Source of the DNA: Actinomycetota bacterium
GTDB taxonomy: Bacteria; Actinomycetota; Acidimicrobiia; Acidimicrobiales; Ilumatobacteraceae
NCBI GenBank assembly: GCA_009701105.1
Contig: WLKU01000037.1
Coordinates: forward strand, 1 to 10,498
Length of the DNA: 10,498 nt
Reading direction: 5' to 3'
Of the stretch, positions 7,673 through 10,498 are shown piece by piece. The notes beneath the pieces are model-generated. The model was not told the DNA's origin and ran no database searches. It saw only the letters and a list, made by a program, of their open reading frames with translations. How positions within the stretch are numbered: position 1 is the first letter of the stretch; each line of letters begins with the position of its first letter. Both the position numbers and the translations under genes were made by a program.

Positions 7673-8712
7673 TTGACGCCGTCCCAATCTGCAAATGTGT
7701 CGATCATTGCTTTGACGTCACCCAGTGGATACAAAATCGGGCAAGTTGCACCGTTGTCGATGTAGTGCTTGACACTTGCACGTGCTTCAGCGGGTGTGCC
7801 GCTTGCGGTGAGCATTTGCACGATCTCGTCGGGCACCAATTTGGATGCAGCGGTTACTTGTTCGTGAGTTGCGGGCCATGTCAGTACTTCGCCAACTTTG
7901 TCGAGCAAACTTTGAGGCACTCCAGATGCTTTCATGATGTGCGGTTGTTGACCCAAGTATTGCGTCACCATCTCGCGCGCCATATTGAGTGCAGTTTTCC
8001 TATCCTCGTGCACGCTGCACACAACCAACTGTGGCCTGTCAATGTCGGCAATCTTGCGACCAGCTTTGTCAGCACCTTTAGTTAGTGCCTCAATAGCCTG
8101 CTTGTTGTAATCGGGGGAGACGAGATAGTTAAGCACGACGCCATCTGCAATCTCGCCCGTGAGTTCCATCATCTGCATGCCAGTTGCTCCAATATAAATT
8201 GGCACATCTTTTGCACGGCGATCTTGGTAGACGTAATCCAATTCGATGCCATCAAACTTGACGAACTCGCCATCGAAGGTCACTGTTTCGTTATTGAGTA
8301 GTGCTCGCACATTGAGTACAATTTCGCGCATTGCACGCAATGGCTTGGCTCGAGAGATGCCTACCTTTTGCGCCAATGGATCCCACCAAGCGCCGATACC
8401 AAGAATGACGCGTCCAGGAGCGAGATCATCCAATGTTGAAAAAGTTGCTGCGAGTCGGGCAGGGTTACGACTCCAACAATCGACAACTCCCGAACCGACC
8501 TTGATGGTTTTGGTGACAGATGCAAATGCGGCCATGGGAACTGTTGCTTCCCGAACGAGCCGACTCTCTGCTTGCCAAACTGCATCAAAACCTTTTGACT
8601 CGGCGTATTGCGCATACTCCATGCCTTCGCGAATGCGATGGGCATCCTGCAGATAAATAGCAACACGAGCTTTGCCGGTAAGTGGATTAACCGCTTGTGG
8701 TGGGAGTGACAT
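7669..8712 (-). CDS. LLM class (luciferase-like) flavin-dependent oxidoreductase
   Basis: This is a TIM-barrel enzyme of the bacterial luciferase-like superfamily, 347 residues, using FMN or coenzyme F420. The N-terminal part has the pattern [18 protein letters not shown] (33-50). The core has [20 protein letters not shown] (72-91) followed by [16 protein letters not shown] (94-109), the usual signature. The later segment [20 protein letters not shown] is typical of Mer-like members (methylenetetrahydromethanopterin reductase relatives). In actinobacteria many such proteins use F420, but the cofactor cannot be settled from sequence alone. AAAGG at 8721-8725 lies eight bases before ATG 8712. 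The start shares one base with the stop of the upstream ssnA-like gene (TAATG), and the stop overlaps the FAD subunit start. Its place inside a molybdenum hydroxylase operon suggests that it oxidises or reduces an intermediate of the same pathway, which is inference. Confidence 0.9.
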   Translation of the reverse strand: MSLPPQAVNPLTGKARVAIYLQDAHRIREGMEYAQYAESKGFDAVWQAESRLVREATVPMAAFASVTKTIKVGSGVVDCWSRNPARLAATFSTLDDLAPGRVILGIGAWWDPLAQKVGISRAKPLRAMREIVLNVRALLNNETVTFDGEFVKFDGIELDYVYQDRRAKDVPIYIGATGMQMMELTGEIADGVVLNYLVSPDYNKQAIEALTKGADKAGRKIADIDRPQLVVCSVHEDRKTALNMAREMVTQYLGQQPHIMKASGVPQSLLDKVGEVLTWPATHEQVTAASKLVPDEIVQMLTASGTPAEARASVKHYIDNGATCPILYPLGDVKAMIDTFADWDGVK

Positions 8713-9779
8713 TATTGCAACCTTTCAAAAAGTCGAAGTGCTTGCTCGTGTGCTTTTGATCGAATCTCATGTAGATCTACTCGGGTCGGTAATCCGTCGC
8801 GGATTACTGCTTGGTTGTCGATCACAACATCGGTAACACGTGTTCCTGGAGTAAAGGCAACATGCCATGGGCTCTGAATCTGGTCGTAGTTCCAGGTAAC
8901 AGTGTCGTGCTCTGCTTCAGGAAATATTTGATAGGCATTGTTGAGCCATTGGGAAACAGTGTCGGGAGTTTCGGCAATGTTAAATTCGCGAAGCCTCGCA
9001 TAAGCCAAACGTGACTCTTCGAGCATGTCCGCTCCGATTCCATCCGTGCCTAGCAGGATCGTGTTGGACTTGGAAGTTGGTGCACCGTAGCCAACGTGGT
9101 TATTCATGTTTGATCGAGGGTTATGTACAAGTCGACCAAGTAGGGGAGATTTGAGATGCACACCATGCACAAGCAGCCAATCATCGGTGGCCAATTTGGC
9201 GAGTCGAGTTGCAGCATGAGCGTCATCTTCACCTTCGGCGACATGAATGTGAACGCCTACGTTGAGTCTTTTTGCCATGTCCGCTGCGGCATTTAGCGTC
9301 TCGTCGCAACAGGTAAATGCGGAATGAACTCCGATCATGCCAGCACCACCTCCGGCAATGAATCTTTCGCATTCCGCAAGTCCTCGTTGGGCTGCATCAG
9401 TCATCTTTGAAAGCGGTGAAACCTTGGAGTGCAATTGACCGTTGTTGTCCCAACGATCGGTTACGCCATAACAGGTGTTCACTCTGACACCAACATCGCT
9501 ACAAGCTTTGCTGATCAGTGAAAGCGATCCTTCAATCATGTTCGGTGATTCGTGATGATCAATTATTGCTGTCGTGCCATTCATGAGTGCTTCAACGGCG
9601 CCAAGTGCAGCGGACCAGTAAATCATGTCGGCATCGAGTGCTGCATCTAGACGCCACCACACTTGTTGTAATACTTCTATGAATTTTGTCGGTGCTGTTG
9701 GAGGTGCTGGCATTCCGCGGGCGAGTGATGAGTACAAATGATGATGCGCACAAACAAGTCCTGGAGTTGTATTCGGCAC
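8712..9779 (-). CDS. ssnA: SsnA-like metal-dependent aminohydrolase, compact form
   Basis: This is an amidohydrolase-superfamily enzyme of the ATZ/TRZ (aminohydrolase) group, expected to remove an amino group from a purine-like or triazine-like ring with one bound metal. Metal-site motifs are present: HxH at 12-14 (AHHHLYS), HIHVAE (177-182), His205 (LLVHGVH) and TDG with Asp246. The segments VWWRLD, DHHESP and [14 protein letters not shown] mark it as SsnA-like. The family is usually about 440 residues, but this one has only 355. The N-terminal half of the beta-sandwich before the PG-HxH region (about 50 residues) is absent, and the region before the C-terminal strands is also shortened. GTG 9779 is chosen: it lies five bases after the upstream stop and has GGAAGA nine bases before it. 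A GTG at 9839 adds 20 residues that overlap the upstream gene and do not resemble the family. The catalytic barrel looks complete, so activity is plausible. Confidence 0.85.
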   Translation of the reverse strand: MPNTTPGLVCAHHHLYSSLARGMPAPPTAPTKFIEVLQQVWWRLDAALDADMIYWSAALGAVEALMNGTTAIIDHHESPNMIEGSLSLISKACSDVGVRVNTCYGVTDRWDNNGQLHSKVSPLSKMTDAAQRGLAECERFIAGGGAGMIGVHSAFTCCDETLNAAADMAKRLNVGVHIHVAEGEDDAHAATRLAKLATDDWLLVHGVHLKSPLLGRLVHNPRSNMNNHVGYGAPTSKSNTILLGTDGIGADMLEESRLAYARLREFNIAETPDTVSQWLNNAYQIFPEAEHDTVTWNYDQIQSPWHVAFTPGTRVTDVVIDNQAVIRDGLPTRVDLHEIRSKAHEQALRLFERLQ

Positions 9780-9784
9780 TGTTT

Positions 9785-10498
9785 CTATTCTTCCGTGTCG
9801 TCTGCAGTGGATTTCAGCATCGGCAAGGTTGTATGCCACGTGCCGTCGAGGTCGTAGAACGCTGCAGCAACAGCGCCAGCAGTTGGTACGAGCCCAATTT
9901 CTCCAACACCCTTGATTCCGTATGGCGAATTTGGTTGGGGAGATTCAACCAAGATGACATCAATTGCCGGAACGTCTTTTGGTCGCAATATTTTCAGTGA
10001 TCGCAGCGTCATGTTGATTGGAAAGCCAGTGAGTGGATCACTTGGGAAGTCTTCTGAGAGCGCGTAGCCAAGACCCATGTGTACGCTGCCTTCAATTTGG
10101 CCTTCGCAGAGTTGTGGGTTGACTGCTTTGCCAACATCGTGAGCAGCAACGACGCGCTCGATCTTGCTCGTTTCACGATCGATGACCACGAGTTGCGCTG
10201 CATAACCAAAGGTGGAGTGGATTATCGGATGCTCTACGCCTGGTTCTCCGAGCTTGTTCGTCCAGTCAACCCGATACTCGCCAACGTGATCCACACCGAC
10301 AGCACGGTTTGCGGCTTTGGCTGCATCACATGCATCCTTGACAGCGCCTGCGCCCATAAGTGTTCCGCGTGAACCAGTTGTTTGCCCAAGCCCCAACTCG
10401 CGAGTGGTGTCAACGATGACGTCAATGAGGTTGCCATCTATGCCAAGTTCGTGCACCGCAACTTGCAGCGCAACGGTGTTTATGCCTTGGCCCATCTC
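9785..10498 (-). CDS. XdhD/selenium-dependent-type molybdenum hydroxylase, C-terminal part (cut by window edge)
   Basis: The last 237 residues are visible, and the frame runs off the right edge without a start (the first visible codons read EMGQGINTV, a mid-protein motif). This is the molybdopterin-binding catalytic region of a xanthine dehydrogenase-family enzyme. Visible motifs are MGQG, TTGSRGTLMGAGAVKDAC, AHDVGKAVNPQLCEGQIEG and PYGIKGVGEIGLVP, the last carrying the conserved active-site Glu. The combination GSRGTLMGAGAV with GVGEIGLVPTAGAV is that of the XdhD/selenium-dependent xanthine dehydrogenase group, whose full members are about 850-950 residues and often carry a fused 2Fe-2S domain. 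The protein differs clearly from the PucD-like subunit downstream, so the operon holds two molybdenum hydroxylases. The ssnA-like gene starts five bases after its TAG, and the same pairing is known from the E. coli ssnA-xdhD region. Whether selenium is used cannot be told from this fragment. Confidence 0.9.
   Translation of the reverse strand, partial: EMGQGINTVALQVAVHELGIDGNLIDVIVDTTRELGLGQTTGSRGTLMGAGAVKDACDAAKAANRAVGVDHVGEYRVDWTNKLGEPGVEHPIIHSTFGYAAQLVVIDRETSKIERVVAAHDVGKAVNPQLCEGQIEGSVHMGLGYALSEDFPSDPLTGFPINMTLRSLKILRPKDVPAIDVILVESPQPNSPYGIKGVGEIGLVPTAGAVAAAFYDLDGTWHTTLPMLKSTADDTEE
9789..9794 (-). promoter_or_regulatory. Ribosome binding site deciding the ssnA-like start
   Basis: On the minus strand GGAAGA lies nine bases before GTG 9779, within the last codons of the preceding molybdenum enzyme gene. 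No comparable site stands before the alternative GTG at 9839, which supports the shorter protein. Confidence 0.5.

Noticed and set aside
8712..9839. Longer ssnA-like protein from GTG 9839
   Set aside because: The extra 20 residues overlap the end of the preceding molybdenum enzyme by 55 bases, do not resemble the family and have no ribosome binding site. GTG 9779 has GGAAGA at a good distance.

Overview
The window looks like a piece of an actinobacterial chromosome of moderate GC, with roughly equal GC and AT by eye. The lineage call is inference. It rests on the actinobacterial look of several proteins (an MFS carrier with the MTPVHLRLHD segment, a WKNWAGNQ-type sugar-lactone oxidase, a luciferase-like flavin enzyme, a PucD-like xanthine dehydrogenase subunit) and on a tRNA gene without an encoded CCA. 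The moderate GC would suit an aquatic actinobacterium such as an acidimicrobial lineage, but this is not proven.

Left part, plus strand, about 46-3978. A tRNA-Leu(GAG) gene is followed by an MFS transporter whose start is uncertain. The transporter overlaps by 4 bases a D-arabinono-1,4-lactone/L-gulonolactone oxidase-like flavoprotein. After a 47-base gap with a strong ribosome binding site comes a complete DEAD-box RNA helicase that has almost no C-terminal tail.

Convergence point, 3979-4050. The two gene sets face each other here. A 25-base unit is repeated in tandem almost three times, filling the gap between the helicase stop and the facing gene. The copy nearest the minus-strand gene forms its last codons, so the other two look like duplications of that gene's 3' end. 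Each copy can fold into a short hairpin.

Right part, minus strand, 10498 down to 4030. Six genes are packed with overlaps or a 5-base gap, so they are almost certainly one operon. In transcription order they are: the C-terminal part of an XdhD/selenium-dependent-type molybdenum hydroxylase (cut by the window edge), a compact SsnA-like aminohydrolase, a luciferase-like (LLM) flavin oxidoreductase, and then the FAD, 2Fe-2S and molybdopterin subunits of a three-subunit xanthine dehydrogenase-type enzyme. Two different molybdenum hydroxylases, a deaminase-type hydrolase and a flavin oxidoreductase in one transcript suggest stepwise breakdown of a purine or another N-heteroaromatic compound: ring hydroxylation, deamination and further oxidation. 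The substrate cannot be read from the sequence. The pairing of ssnA with an XdhD-like enzyme recalls the purine/selenium-linked ygfK-ssnA-ygfM-xdhD cluster of E. coli. The LLM gene and the added three-subunit enzyme are not part of that arrangement.
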